DNA of 33,283 nt from Polynucleobacter sp. (GCA_023253245.1 JALRHB010000004.1:1-33283), one strand, 5' to 3'. Counted from the first letter of the stretch, positions 22,852-31,903 are shown. Notes: generated by a model from the sequence alone, not told the origin. Made by a program: numbers and translations.

Positions 22852-23496
22852 ATGAGTACTACAAGATTCTGCCTCATCCGCCATGGTGAAACAAACTGGA
22901 ATGCTGAGCGACGCCTTCAAGGCCACACCGATACAGCTCTTAACTCACGTGGCGAGATGCAGGCCAGGCTAATGGCACAAGCCCTTAAAAATGCCAAGCT
23001 TTCATTTGACGTTTTGTACTCTAGTGATCTTCAAAGAGCAGTTCATACTGCTGATGCGATTGTGCAATCATTTGGAGTTAAAAATAACATCGATAGCGCC
23101 TTGCGAGAGCGCCATTTTGGAGCGCTTCAAGGTCTAAGCATTGATCAGGCGCCGCTAGCTCACCCCGACATATGGCAGGCTCATATTGCTCGCCAGCTAG
23201 ATCACGATCTGGCAGGCGGTGAAAGCATTCTTCAGTTTGCAGCTCGAGTCGAGAGTGCAATTGAAAGGTTGCGCGCACTACATCATGGAAAAACAATTTT
23301 GCTAGTTAGTCATGGGGGCACCCTTGATATGATGTATCGAATTGCAAGTAAGCAATCCCTCGACTCTGAGCGAATTGTCTCGGTACCCAATGCCTCTTTA
23401 AATTGGATTACTCATAACGATCAAGGCTGGTCGGTAGAGCGCTGGGCCGACATAAGGCATCTTCAAGATGGGGCTCTCGAAAACGTAGACCTCTAA
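22852..23496 (+). CDS. Histidine phosphatase / phosphoglycerate mutase family protein
   Basis: CLIRHGETNWNAERRLQGHTDTALN, LLVSHGGTLDM. Confidence 0.92.
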   Translation: MSTTRFCLIRHGETNWNAERRLQGHTDTALNSRGEMQARLMAQALKNAKLSFDVLYSSDLQRAVHTADAIVQSFGVKNNIDSALRERHFGALQGLSIDQAPLAHPDIWQAHIARQLDHDLAGGESILQFAARVESAIERLRALHHGKTILLVSHGGTLDMMYRIASKQSLDSERIVSVPNASLNWITHNDQGWSVERWADIRHLQDGALENVDL

Positions 23497-23500
23497 TAAA

Positions 23501-23520
23501 AAACCGCCATCAGGCGGTTT
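23501..23520. terminator. Rho-independent terminator between convergent genes
   Basis: AAACCGCC-ATCA-GGCGGTTT hairpin; T-tract on the minus-strand side (GGTTTTTTATT). Confidence 0.8.
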
Positions 23521-23541
23521 CAAATCCCAGGGCAATAGTAA

Positions 23542-23784
23542 TTACTTTCTAATGTGGGCATGGCGAGCAGCGTCTTGTGACATGCCATCGCCTCTAGGTT
23601 TACCCTCTAGGGCTTCCTTTTCAGCAGTAATTTCTTTGCGGCGCTCCTTGCAAGAACCCGCTATTTCTTGCAAAGCTTTACGCGCTCTTGCGGCAGAGGC
23701 CTTCACTCCTTTGCTTTGAAACTTTTCATTTTCAGCTTGATAGGTTTCAAAAGCTGCGATTAATTTGTCATGATGATGTGACAT
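23542..23784 (-). CDS. Small basic conserved hypothetical protein (histone-H1-like composition)
   Basis: KGVKASAARARKALQEIAGSCKERRKEI; own terminator downstream. Confidence 0.7.
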   Translation of the reverse strand: MSHHHDKLIAAFETYQAENEKFQSKGVKASAARARKALQEIAGSCKERRKEITAEKEALEGKPRGDGMSQDAARHAHIRK

Positions 23785-23856
23785 AGTTTTCCTTATTTAT
23801 AGTTGAGTGAGCCTAGCTAAGATGCACTTTAACCCATTACTGAAACAATTCTCTGA

Positions 23857-24609
23857 TTATTGTGTCCAATGATCTATGATGGCCTTAAGCTTTTCGGGAC
23901 CGAGCTCGTTTAAGTATTGATTAAAGTCATCACGTAACTTGGAGCCCTTTTTAAAAGCAAATCCAAGCTTATCAAAGCCTATCACTTGATAACTACTGCT
24001 TACAGGTAAATTGAGTGATTTTTGATAATTCACCAACATGACGTTATCCACAAATACTAAATCTACATTCCCATTTTGCAGGGCAATCAGTGCCTCTGCT
24101 GGAGATGGATATAGCTTGACCTGATCTACGGAATAATATCCTTGGGGTTGCAGCACATTTTTTACATAGTCATCAAAGACCGTGCCTGTGGGGTAGGCAA
24201 TCGTATATTTTTTGAGCTGCGATAAATCTGTTATTTTAATATTTCGTTTATTAAGGCTAATCAGCTGCCAAGTGCTAACAAAGTATGGATTAGAGAAATC
24301 CATCACCTCTTTACGCTTATCGGTAATCGATATTCCAGAAAAGGCCACATCCGCCTGTCCACTAGCAACTGCTCCTAACATTCCTAGCCAGTCATAAGCA
24401 GTCATCTTGAACTTACAGTTGCGAGATTTGCAATAGCCCTCAAAGATTTCCAAATCAACGCCTGTATATTTACCATCTTTTTCAAATAGCATCGGGGGTA
24501 TTGATGGCGATACAGCTACCTTAATCACATTTGAGGGCTCTTCTTTTGAGCAGGCTACTAATAATAAAAGTGAGCAAAATAGAATGGTGAATAAGCGGAT
24601 AGATTTCAT
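23857..24609 (-). CDS. Amino-acid-type ABC transporter substrate-binding lipoprotein
   Basis: Lipobox LLLVAC; PBPb fold features (GVDLEIFEGYC, DVAFSGISITDKRKEVMDFSNPY). Confidence 0.88.
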   Translation of the reverse strand: MKSIRLFTILFCSLLLLVACSKEEPSNVIKVAVSPSIPPMLFEKDGKYTGVDLEIFEGYCKSRNCKFKMTAYDWLGMLGAVASGQADVAFSGISITDKRKEVMDFSNPYFVSTWQLISLNKRNIKITDLSQLKKYTIAYPTGTVFDDYVKNVLQPQGYYSVDQVKLYPSPAEALIALQNGNVDLVFVDNVMLVNYQKSLNLPVSSSYQVIGFDKLGFAFKKGSKLRDDFNQYLNELGPEKLKAIIDHWTQ

Positions 24610-24658
24610 GGAGGGAGATTTATGGTCTATTGAGTGCTATTCCAGCGAGGTGATGATA

Positions 24659-24811
24659 CTACTTACCTTGACACACCAAAGGCATTTCCCATAAAGGCTT
24701 CTCTTGCCTAAAATCACAACTAATGCCATCAGGCGATGTGGAGCTTGCTTGACAAGCTCCCAAAATAATGACGAAGAAGGAAAGTAAGACAAAACTAATT
24801 ATGGAACGCAT
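24659..24811 (-). CDS. 50-aa putative lipoprotein missed by the ORF track
   Basis: Manual translation MRSIISFVLLSFFVIILGACQASSTSPDGISCDFRQEKPLWEMPLVCQGK; lipobox ILGAC. Confidence 0.55.
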   Translation of the reverse strand: MRSIISFVLLSFFVIILGACQASSTSPDGISCDFRQEKPLWEMPLVCQGK

Positions 24812-24863
24812 GGTCGAATATCCATTAGTGTGTTGTTAGATTGAAAGCATCCATTTACTTTGG

Positions 24864-25547
24864 CTAAAGAATTGCCACTATCTCACTTAATGAACGTCCC
24901 TCATAGTTAGGGCGTTCCCCAATCTCTTCGAAGGGATGAGCCAAACGATTTACCCAAAATACATCAACACCAAACCATTTGGCTGCCAAGGCATCCCAGG
25001 CATTACTAGAAACAAACAGGATGTCCTGCTTTTGTACGGAGAAGGCTTTTAATAAGAGCTCATAGACCTGTGGTGCTGTTTTAAATAATCGCACCTCTTC
25101 TACAGTAAGCAAGCGATCAAGGTATGGGGCTAATCCGCCACTATTAACAACTGTAGCAAGCATTTCTTTACTGCCATTAGATAGAATGGCTGTGGATTTA
25201 TTGAGCTCTTTAATGGTTTTTAAAACACTGAGGCTATCTTCAAAAGCAGTGAGCTTGGCATATTGGCCCATGAGTCGCTCCTCATACTCAGGGGTAAGAG
25301 TCAAAGCCATTCGCTTACAAACATAACGCAAAGATAAAATAGTGATATCCCAGAAAGGTAAGTAGTGCTTGCTTCCAGCGGGGTTAGGATCACTCATCGT
25401 CACTAAACGTGTGTATTCAATTTGACGATCACGCCACATCAGCGCCAATGCTTGACCATTCCCAGGAAATAACTCTTCAGCAAGCTGGCCAATTGAATAA
25501 ACATCAAATAGGGTACCGTATGCATCAAAAGCAATGAGCTTATACAT
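24864..25547 (-). CDS. Haloacid dehalogenase, type II (HAD superfamily)
   Basis: MYKLIAFDAYGTLFDV, ILSNGSKEML, LFVSSNAWDALAAKWFGVDVFWVNR; start refined from 25592. Confidence 0.9.
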   Translation of the reverse strand: MYKLIAFDAYGTLFDVYSIGQLAEELFPGNGQALALMWRDRQIEYTRLVTMSDPNPAGSKHYLPFWDITILSLRYVCKRMALTLTPEYEERLMGQYAKLTAFEDSLSVLKTIKELNKSTAILSNGSKEMLATVVNSGGLAPYLDRLLTVEEVRLFKTAPQVYELLLKAFSVQKQDILFVSSNAWDALAAKWFGVDVFWVNRLAHPFEEIGERPNYEGRSLSEIVAIL

Positions 25548-25658
25548 TCTGAAATCTTTCTCTACTAATTGATATTTTTGTTTGTTTGACAATAAATTAA
25601 TCTACCGCCCAAAAGATGAGCCCTTTATGGGTTAGGCCAATATAGCCTACTTAAAGAC

Positions 25659-26501
25659 TTACTCTCCAACGACAGCTTGAACCTGGCGGGTTTTAATCCA
25701 CTGAATAATCGCCTTAGTAGCAAGCTCTTCTCTGCCGCCCATGGAATGAAGATGGGTGCCCCCACAAATATCTCCAGTGCCTTCGCCACCCTTTACAGTA
25801 ATGAGATTATTTTTAGAATACGCCACAACTGTTGAGTAGGGCGTATGTGGACATTGATCATCTCCATGATGAATATTGAGTACAGGGGCTTTCAATTCCG
25901 ACATATCAAATGACTCAACTGAGGAGCCATACCCCCTGTTGTAAGGACTAGCATTTGTCATCGATGCAGAATGAATACTTCCCTGTATTTCATTTCCGAG
26001 ATTCTTGGCCAGCCACTTGGATGAGATCGTTCCATAGCTGTGGCCCATCACATAAAAATTATTTATTCCATATTTTTCTTTTAACAGCGCAATGATTTTT
26101 CTGACATCATCAGCATGCTGTTTTGACGATCGATAGTCATCATTACAGGCGAGCGGCTTGTTGCCCGGCGCAACCTTATTTTCATCGCTTGGGCAATCCA
26201 TAACGACTAGCGCAATTCCTGCTTGAGCGAATAACTCCGTGTTGTTCTTTAAATAATTTAGATTGCGCTTCCAGTCATTCTCAGAATTAATATTGGCAAT
26301 TCCAGACCAGCCACGATAAAAGAGCAATGCAGTGTCTGAAGGGACTGATGGCTTTAGCAAAATCGCCCTTTGGATCACTGGGGATTTTGAAAAGACTCCA
26401 GACTCTCTTCCCGCATCCACTTCTAAAAGAATGGGTGTTATTGTTTGAGCAATAGCATGATTGAAACAAACTAGAGCGCAGATACTCAGCAACCATTTCA
26501 T
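25659..26501 (-). CDS. Secreted alpha/beta hydrolase
   Basis: Signal peptide MKWLLSICALVCFNHAIAQ, GHSYG elbow; track start 26522 overlaps the upstream patatin gene. Confidence 0.8.
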   Translation of the reverse strand: MKWLLSICALVCFNHAIAQTITPILLEVDAGRESGVFSKSPVIQRAILLKPSVPSDTALLFYRGWSGIANINSENDWKRNLNYLKNNTELFAQAGIALVVMDCPSDENKVAPGNKPLACNDDYRSSKQHADDVRKIIALLKEKYGINNFYVMGHSYGTISSKWLAKNLGNEIQGSIHSASMTNASPYNRGYGSSVESFDMSELKAPVLNIHHGDDQCPHTPYSTVVAYSKNNLITVKGGEGTGDICGGTHLHSMGGREELATKAIIQWIKTRQVQAVVGE

Positions 26502-26512
26502 ATCAAAATTTC

Positions 26513-27619
26513 CTATGCCCAAAATGCTTTAATTTTTGGCCCCTCAACTTTTGACCGATCATAGCCTATCCGTAGAGCGCCAGCAATTTGTTTTGGGTCA
26601 AGCAAATTCACTCCCTGGGGCGTTCCCGCAACAATCCACATCGTTTTAGTTCCAGTTGCCTCTATATCTTTAATGTTTTGAGCAATAGGATGTGGGATGG
26701 TTGTTAAAATTGCGCCCGTGACACCGTCAGTCAAAGTAATAATCAAAGCCCTTTTAGAGCCAGCCACCAAATCAATGTGTGCGGGATTTGAGCAAATACC
26801 GCCATCCATCACATATCGTTGACCCAATAAGGTTGGCCCATCAACCCCAGGCAATGAACTACTTGCTGCGACCCCATGCGATAAGGGAATATTATTTTTT
26901 CTGGCAGTCAGCTGATTGACGACAATGCGCTCACCGGTATAGCAGTCAATACCGGTTGTATACATTCGACTGCTTGGCCAATCTTTTTTACTATCTCCGG
27001 TAAGCAATGCGGCTAATTTTTCAAGTCGGTCACCGTTTAGCTTATTATCAGAAGCCAATCCAGCATGGCCGATAACTCTCCGCGTCTCAATGCTGCCATC
27101 GACTGCACTCATATTGATTCGATCGGCTCTTAATTGACTCAAATTTGGCTTGGCTACAGGGGCAAGCTTTGCAAGAATTTCAGGAAACTTAGCAAAAAAT
27201 TCGAATTCAGTTCGCAAGCGCAAAAATTCTCCTGACAATAATGAAGAGCCCATATATGATCCAGCCGAAGTCCCAACAAGCATCTCTGGGAGCCTAATCA
27301 TGTCCAGGCCCTGTTCAATCAAGCCATGAAAAAATCCGCAATACCAAGCAATGTAGTACTCGCCACCACCGCCTAGCACCAAAGTTCGATCCATTCCTTT
27401 TGCAAACCTTGAAACTGTCGGCTTGGTGGCAATTGGAATTGCCAAGCCATCTTCGGCATATAAATTTTTTGTTATTTCTAGCGCCTTAATTTCGAGCGTT
27501 GATTTTGGAGAATTTGACTGGGCATATGCAGACTCTAGCGGGGCTCCAGCAGCGCCAATAAGCGATGCCGATCCTAATGCGGAAGTTTTTAAGAAATTGC
27601 GACGGGAAGACTGAGTCAT
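26513..27619 (-). CDS. Tat-exported patatin-like phospholipase
   Basis: Twin-arginine SRRNFLKTSALG; GGGGEYYIAWYCGFFHGL, GTSAGS, MDGG dyad motifs. Confidence 0.87.
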   Translation of the reverse strand: MTQSSRRNFLKTSALGSASLIGAAGAPLESAYAQSNSPKSTLEIKALEITKNLYAEDGLAIPIATKPTVSRFAKGMDRTLVLGGGGEYYIAWYCGFFHGLIEQGLDMIRLPEMLVGTSAGSYMGSSLLSGEFLRLRTEFEFFAKFPEILAKLAPVAKPNLSQLRADRINMSAVDGSIETRRVIGHAGLASDNKLNGDRLEKLAALLTGDSKKDWPSSRMYTTGIDCYTGERIVVNQLTARKNNIPLSHGVAASSSLPGVDGPTLLGQRYVMDGGICSNPAHIDLVAGSKRALIITLTDGVTGAILTTIPHPIAQNIKDIEATGTKTMWIVAGTPQGVNLLDPKQIAGALRIGYDRSKVEGPKIKAFWA

Positions 27620-27729
27620 GCTAGCCTCTTAAATGATTCATGAATTTATAGCACTGCAAATAACTACTATTCAAATATTGATTATGGTCGGCCCTAGCAG
27701 TGTTTAATGCTTTAACTTCACTGACTTAT

Positions 27730-27939
27730 CTAATCATCCCACGGAAAGCGTTGGCGAGATAATTCCTCCATGATTTCGCGCTTACTAAGGGCTGCCTTTC
27801 TTTGATCATGAGCACCCTTGGACTGGGGCGATTTTTCTGTACTAGCTTGATCTGTATTTTTACCAGGCTCTGCAGTTGAAAGCTCGGAAAAATCAGCGCC
27901 TATCTGGTTTGCTTTATCTGGATTAGATTGATTAGTCAT
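27730..27939 (-). CDS. Small polar hypothetical protein ending RFPWDD
   Basis: Intact 69-codon ORF, Q/S/K-rich. Confidence 0.5.
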   Translation of the reverse strand: MTNQSNPDKANQIGADFSELSTAEPGKNTDQASTEKSPQSKGAHDQRKAALSKREIMEELSRQRFPWDD

Positions 27940-27976
27940 ATTTTTTATTTAACAATTCTTTTCTTTTATACACAAG

Positions 27977-28375
27977 CTATCCGAGGAGCTTATATAAAGA
28001 CCATCCCAAATTCAATACGACCAGAGAAATTAAGGTATTGAATGTAAATTTCATGCCAAGCACCCGCTTACTAAAATCAGGTGGCGGAATATTTATCCCC
28101 CGAGCATGAATCACGCGACCGATGATGAGGGTTATGCCAAAAATAGCAACTAGCCACCAAGGTGCGCCATTGAGCTCAAGACAAGCAATCAAAATAATTC
28201 CGATTGGAACATATTCGGCAAAATTTCCTTGAGCACGAATCGCCCTCTCTAAATCCTCATGACCACCGCTACCTAAACCTATTTTATTTTTTCTCCTCAG
28301 GCTAATTACTGAAAATGAGAGTTTGATAAAGATGATGGTTAATACGGAAGCAATAATTGAGGTAATAATAAGCAT
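27977..28375 (-). CDS. MAPEG family membrane protein
   Basis: RAIRAQGNFAEYVPIGIILIACLELNGAP, GRVIHARGI. Confidence 0.92.
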   Translation of the reverse strand: MLIITSIIASVLTIIFIKLSFSVISLRRKNKIGLGSGGHEDLERAIRAQGNFAEYVPIGIILIACLELNGAPWWLVAIFGITLIIGRVIHARGINIPPPDFSKRVLGMKFTFNTLISLVVLNLGWSLYKLLG

Positions 28376-28481
28376 GGGGATCCTATATATTTTTTAAATT
28401 CTAGTGAGCGAAATTGGAATCACCCCAATAATATTCTTCGCAGCCAGAAATAAATTTGACCCATGCTCAGAGCGTCTAATT

Positions 28482-29378
28482 CTATTTCCAATTTTTTGCC
28501 TGCTGCGACAGGTATCTTTTAAATACTTTTGCTATTGGGGAAAGTTTTTTACCCTTGGGAACAACAATGTGCCAACTTGACTCAATTGGAAATTCTTTAC
28601 ATTTTAAGATGGCCACTTCTTCTTGATCAGCTTTCTCGCCAAGAGAATGCTTTGACAATACAGCTATACCTAGTCCGCCAATCACAGCTTGTTTAATTGC
28701 CTCATTGCTCCCAAGCTCTAATCTGATATTTGGCTTCATTTTTACTCTTTTAAAGTAGGCATCTGTTGCCATCCTAGTGCCAGAACCCTTCTCTCTAAGA
28801 ATAAATTTTTCATTTTTTAACAGCTGAAGATCAATGGATTTCTTCCTGCCCAAGGGATGGTCTCTAGAAGCAACCAATAACAGGGGGTTTGGCATAAACA
28901 CCTCATCTTCTATATCAACGTGCAGTGGTGGTTGTGACATGATGTAAAAATCATCCAAGTTCTCTTCTAATCTTTTAACCACACCATCACGATTGAGCAC
29001 CTCCAAGGAAATGTCTATTTGAGGATACTTCGCACAAAAAGCTCCTAATATTCTTGGGATGAAATATTTTGCAGTACTCACCACCGCGACTCTTAACTTA
29101 CCCCGCGTTAACCCTTTGATGCTATCAACTTCTTGCTCAAAAGCGCCCCACTCTTGGGAGATCGCTCTAGCAGTTTTTGCCAATTCGAGGCCCATTTGAG
29201 TTAAATGTACTTTTCTGGCCACTACTTCATAAAGTGGCACTCCAATAGCATCGCTAATCTCTTTAAGGCACATAGATGCCGTAGGTTGGGTAACGTGCAC
29301 CATACGAGCAGCTGCACTCACGCTACCAGTGTCTGCTAAAGCCAAAAAAAGACGTAATTGTCGAAAAGTAATATTCAT
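28482..29378 (-). CDS. LysR-family transcriptional regulator (CbbR/CmpR-like)
   Basis: N-terminal wHTH FRQLRLFLALADTGSVSAAARMVHVTQPTASMCLKEI; divergent from SbtA-like gene. Confidence 0.92.
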   Translation of the reverse strand: MNITFRQLRLFLALADTGSVSAAARMVHVTQPTASMCLKEISDAIGVPLYEVVARKVHLTQMGLELAKTARAISQEWGAFEQEVDSIKGLTRGKLRVAVVSTAKYFIPRILGAFCAKYPQIDISLEVLNRDGVVKRLEENLDDFYIMSQPPLHVDIEDEVFMPNPLLLVASRDHPLGRKKSIDLQLLKNEKFILREKGSGTRMATDAYFKRVKMKPNIRLELGSNEAIKQAVIGGLGIAVLSKHSLGEKADQEEVAILKCKEFPIESSWHIVVPKGKKLSPIAKVFKRYLSQQAKNWK

Positions 29379-29462
29379 AAGTTTTTACTGATATAAAACT
29401 TTTGTTTTTTTGATTTTACCTTATATGTTTATTTTCCTAAAATCAGAGCAAAAGGAAAATTT

Positions 29463-30422
29463 ATGACAAACCTATTAGATCCCTCAATTTTATTTTTCAT
29501 TTTTGGAATTTTTGCCGGTCTTATTAAATCTAATCTTGAAATTCCTCAACCGATCTCTCGTTTTCTCTCTCTATATCTTCTAATGGCACTAGGATTAAAA
29601 GGTGGCTTTGCTTTAAATAAGTCAGGATTCACCTCAGAAATTGGAATTAGCCTTGGTTTAGCAATTACCTTAGCCATCATCATTCCATTACTAGGCTACA
29701 ACTTGCTAAAACATAGGCTCGACAAACTGGATGCCGCCGCAATTGCTGCCACTTATGGATCCATTAGTGCGGTCACCTTTATAACAACGACGCAAGTTTT
29801 GGATCAAACAGGCATTCATTATGGCGGTCATATGGCTGCGGCAATGGCACTAATGGAGTCTCCCGCCATCATCATCGCGATAATTCTTGCTAATCGTATT
29901 CGGCAACAACGGCAGGGTACCGCCAGCCCGAACACCTCTCTAGGAAAAGTACTTCATGAATCATTTACTGATGGTGGGCAACTTTTACTACTAGGATCAT
30001 TAGCTGTGGGCTTGATTTCGGGGGATTCAGGCCATAAAGTCATGGCACCATTTTCAATTGATTTATTCAAAGGCCTGCTCGCATTCTTCTTGTTAGATAT
30101 GGGCTTAATTGCTGCGAGAAGTATTGGTGAGCTCAAGGGCAAGCCCCCAGTCACACTGGTATATGCTTTTATTGCGCCCCCGATTCACGCAATAATTGCT
30201 CTTAGCTTATGCCACTTATTTTATGTGCCGCTTGGTGACACAATTCTTTTGATGATTTTGGCAGCAAGTGCATCATATATTGCGGTACCGGCAGTTCTGC
30301 GCCATGCGATGCCTGAGGTGAATCCCGCCTTATATATGGCAATGTCGCTGGGGATTACTTTTCCTTTAAACATCATTTTAGGAATTCCTATCTATAGCGC
30401 CATTGCCAAGTATTTTGCTTAA
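29463..30422 (+). CDS. SbtA-like sodium-dependent bicarbonate transport family permease
   Basis: LKGGFALNKSGF, AATYGSISAVTFITTTQVL, AAAMALMESPAIIIAI, ASYIAVPAVLRHAMPEVNPALYMAMSLGITFPLNI. Confidence 0.9.
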   Translation: MTNLLDPSILFFIFGIFAGLIKSNLEIPQPISRFLSLYLLMALGLKGGFALNKSGFTSEIGISLGLAITLAIIIPLLGYNLLKHRLDKLDAAAIAATYGSISAVTFITTTQVLDQTGIHYGGHMAAAMALMESPAIIIAIILANRIRQQRQGTASPNTSLGKVLHESFTDGGQLLLLGSLAVGLISGDSGHKVMAPFSIDLFKGLLAFFLLDMGLIAARSIGELKGKPPVTLVYAFIAPPIHAIIALSLCHLFYVPLGDTILLMILAASASYIAVPAVLRHAMPEVNPALYMAMSLGITFPLNIILGIPIYSAIAKYFA

Positions 30423-30437
30423 GAATTTCAAATAAAT

Positions 30438-31292
30438 ATGTCCAGATACCTTAAACCTTATTTTGGATTGCAAGCAAGCCTGTTAACGCAACATGGCAAA
30501 GAAGCCATTATTTCTCCCGAACTACTTAGTACAAATGGACTGGAGGTAATTCATGTCAATAACTATGACACAGATAAATTGGGAACCTTTACTCGCGATA
30601 TTCCTAGATATGGCTCGCAGCTTGATGCCGCCAGAAAAAAGGCGAGAATTGGTATGGCGCTCTCTGATACCAAAATCGGAATTGCTAGTGAAGGGGCGTT
30701 TGGGAACGACCCATATACCGGCTTGCTCCCTTGGAATTACGAATTAGTAATCCTGATTGACGACACTCGCAATCTAGAAATTACTGGCTTTTATGGCGGG
30801 GAGGCACAAAGTGCGAGCAAGCAGGTAACTAGCTGGGATGAGGTAATTGCCTTCTTACCTGAAGCCCAATTTCCAAGTCACCAATTAGTCATAAGGCCTG
30901 ATGATGAATATCACCCTCTTTGCCGCAAAGGAATCAACACAATTGATTCCCTTGAGCTAGCTTACCACTGGGCTAAAAATCTCTCTAAAAACGGCAACAT
31001 TTTTTTGGAGAATGATCTGCGCGCTCATACAAACCCCACGCGTATAGCAAATATTTTAAAAGCTACACAAGACCTAGCCAAGAAATTGAACTCGCTTTGT
31101 CCAAAATGTGAATCCCCCGGATTCTCGGTTACTAAAACTAAAAAAGGTTTACTTTGCGCTAATTGTGGAGCCTCCACAAATCTACCTATTTCTAATATCT
31201 GGTCATGCTTAAACTGTAGGCACACAAAAGAAATTGCGATTACCAATCAAGCCGCAGCTGATCCATCAAGATGCAATTACTGCAATCCCTAA
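30438..31292 (+). CDS. DUF6671-like protein with C-terminal zinc ribbons
   Basis: GTFTRDIPRYGSQLDAARKKARIGMAL...GIASEGAFG; CPKC/CANC/CLNC/CNYC pairs; 15 nt after sbtA-like stop. Confidence 0.8.
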   Translation: MSRYLKPYFGLQASLLTQHGKEAIISPELLSTNGLEVIHVNNYDTDKLGTFTRDIPRYGSQLDAARKKARIGMALSDTKIGIASEGAFGNDPYTGLLPWNYELVILIDDTRNLEITGFYGGEAQSASKQVTSWDEVIAFLPEAQFPSHQLVIRPDDEYHPLCRKGINTIDSLELAYHWAKNLSKNGNIFLENDLRAHTNPTRIANILKATQDLAKKLNSLCPKCESPGFSVTKTKKGLLCANCGASTNLPISNIWSCLNCRHTKEIAITNQAAADPSRCNYCNP

Positions 31293-31390
31293 AGCTATGC
31301 AATCTCAACACAGACAATTAACTCTCCTTCTGTGACTTATAAATTCGTAAGGCCCGGGGCGAAATCGACCAGAGCCTTGAATGCCTGACT

Positions 31391-31852
31391 CTACCTGTAA
31401 GACTTATAAATGCTGGGCTTGCCATTTAGTCCAATAAGCAAAACATCATAAGGGTCTTTTCTACCCTTATATTCAGGACCATCCATCCCTGGAGAGCCAA
31501 CGGGCATAGCGGGAACTGCCAGTCCAATTGCTTTAGGTTTTTCTGCCAAAAGTCGCTTGATCTCTTTAGCGGGAACATGGCCCTCAATGGCATATCCCTC
31601 AATGAATGCAGTATGACAAGAACCAAACTGAATTGGCATTCCCAATTTCTTGCGAATTTCATCATTGCCATCTGTATAAGCTTTCACGGCAAAGCCATTC
31701 TTTTCCAGATGGTCAGCCCAATCTTTACAACAACCACAAGTAGGGCTCTTCCACATCGTAATGACAGGCTTTGGCGTTACAGCAAAACTCAAGGTTGGCA
31801 ATAGAGCTAATCCTAAAGAAATGAGTCTTCTTTGTTGATTTATTTGTTTCAT
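31391..31852 (-). CDS. DUF411 family metal-binding protein
   Basis: MWKSPTCGCCKDWADHLEKNGFAV, SCHTAFIEGYAIEGHVPAKEIKRLL. Confidence 0.92.
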   Translation of the reverse strand: MKQINQQRRLISLGLALLPTLSFAVTPKPVITMWKSPTCGCCKDWADHLEKNGFAVKAYTDGNDEIRKKLGMPIQFGSCHTAFIEGYAIEGHVPAKEIKRLLAEKPKAIGLAVPAMPVGSPGMDGPEYKGRKDPYDVLLIGLNGKPSIYKSYR

Positions 31853-31882
31853 CTTTTAACTATCACTTTCTTTAAGCGAAGA

Positions 31883-31898
31883 TTGCCCTTGCGGGCAA
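31883..31898 (-). terminator. Hairpin between membrane-protein gene and DUF411 gene (weak terminator or attenuator)
   Basis: TTGCCC-TTGC-GGGCAA inverted repeat; no strong T-tract. Confidence 0.3.
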
Positions 31899-31903
31899 CC
31901 CCC

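Noticed and set aside
22852-22866. TGAGTACT at the phosphatase start resembling part of an SlmA-binding site (GTGAGTACTCAC)
   Set aside because: Only the 8-nt core matches and it overlaps the start codon; single partial match is expected by chance.
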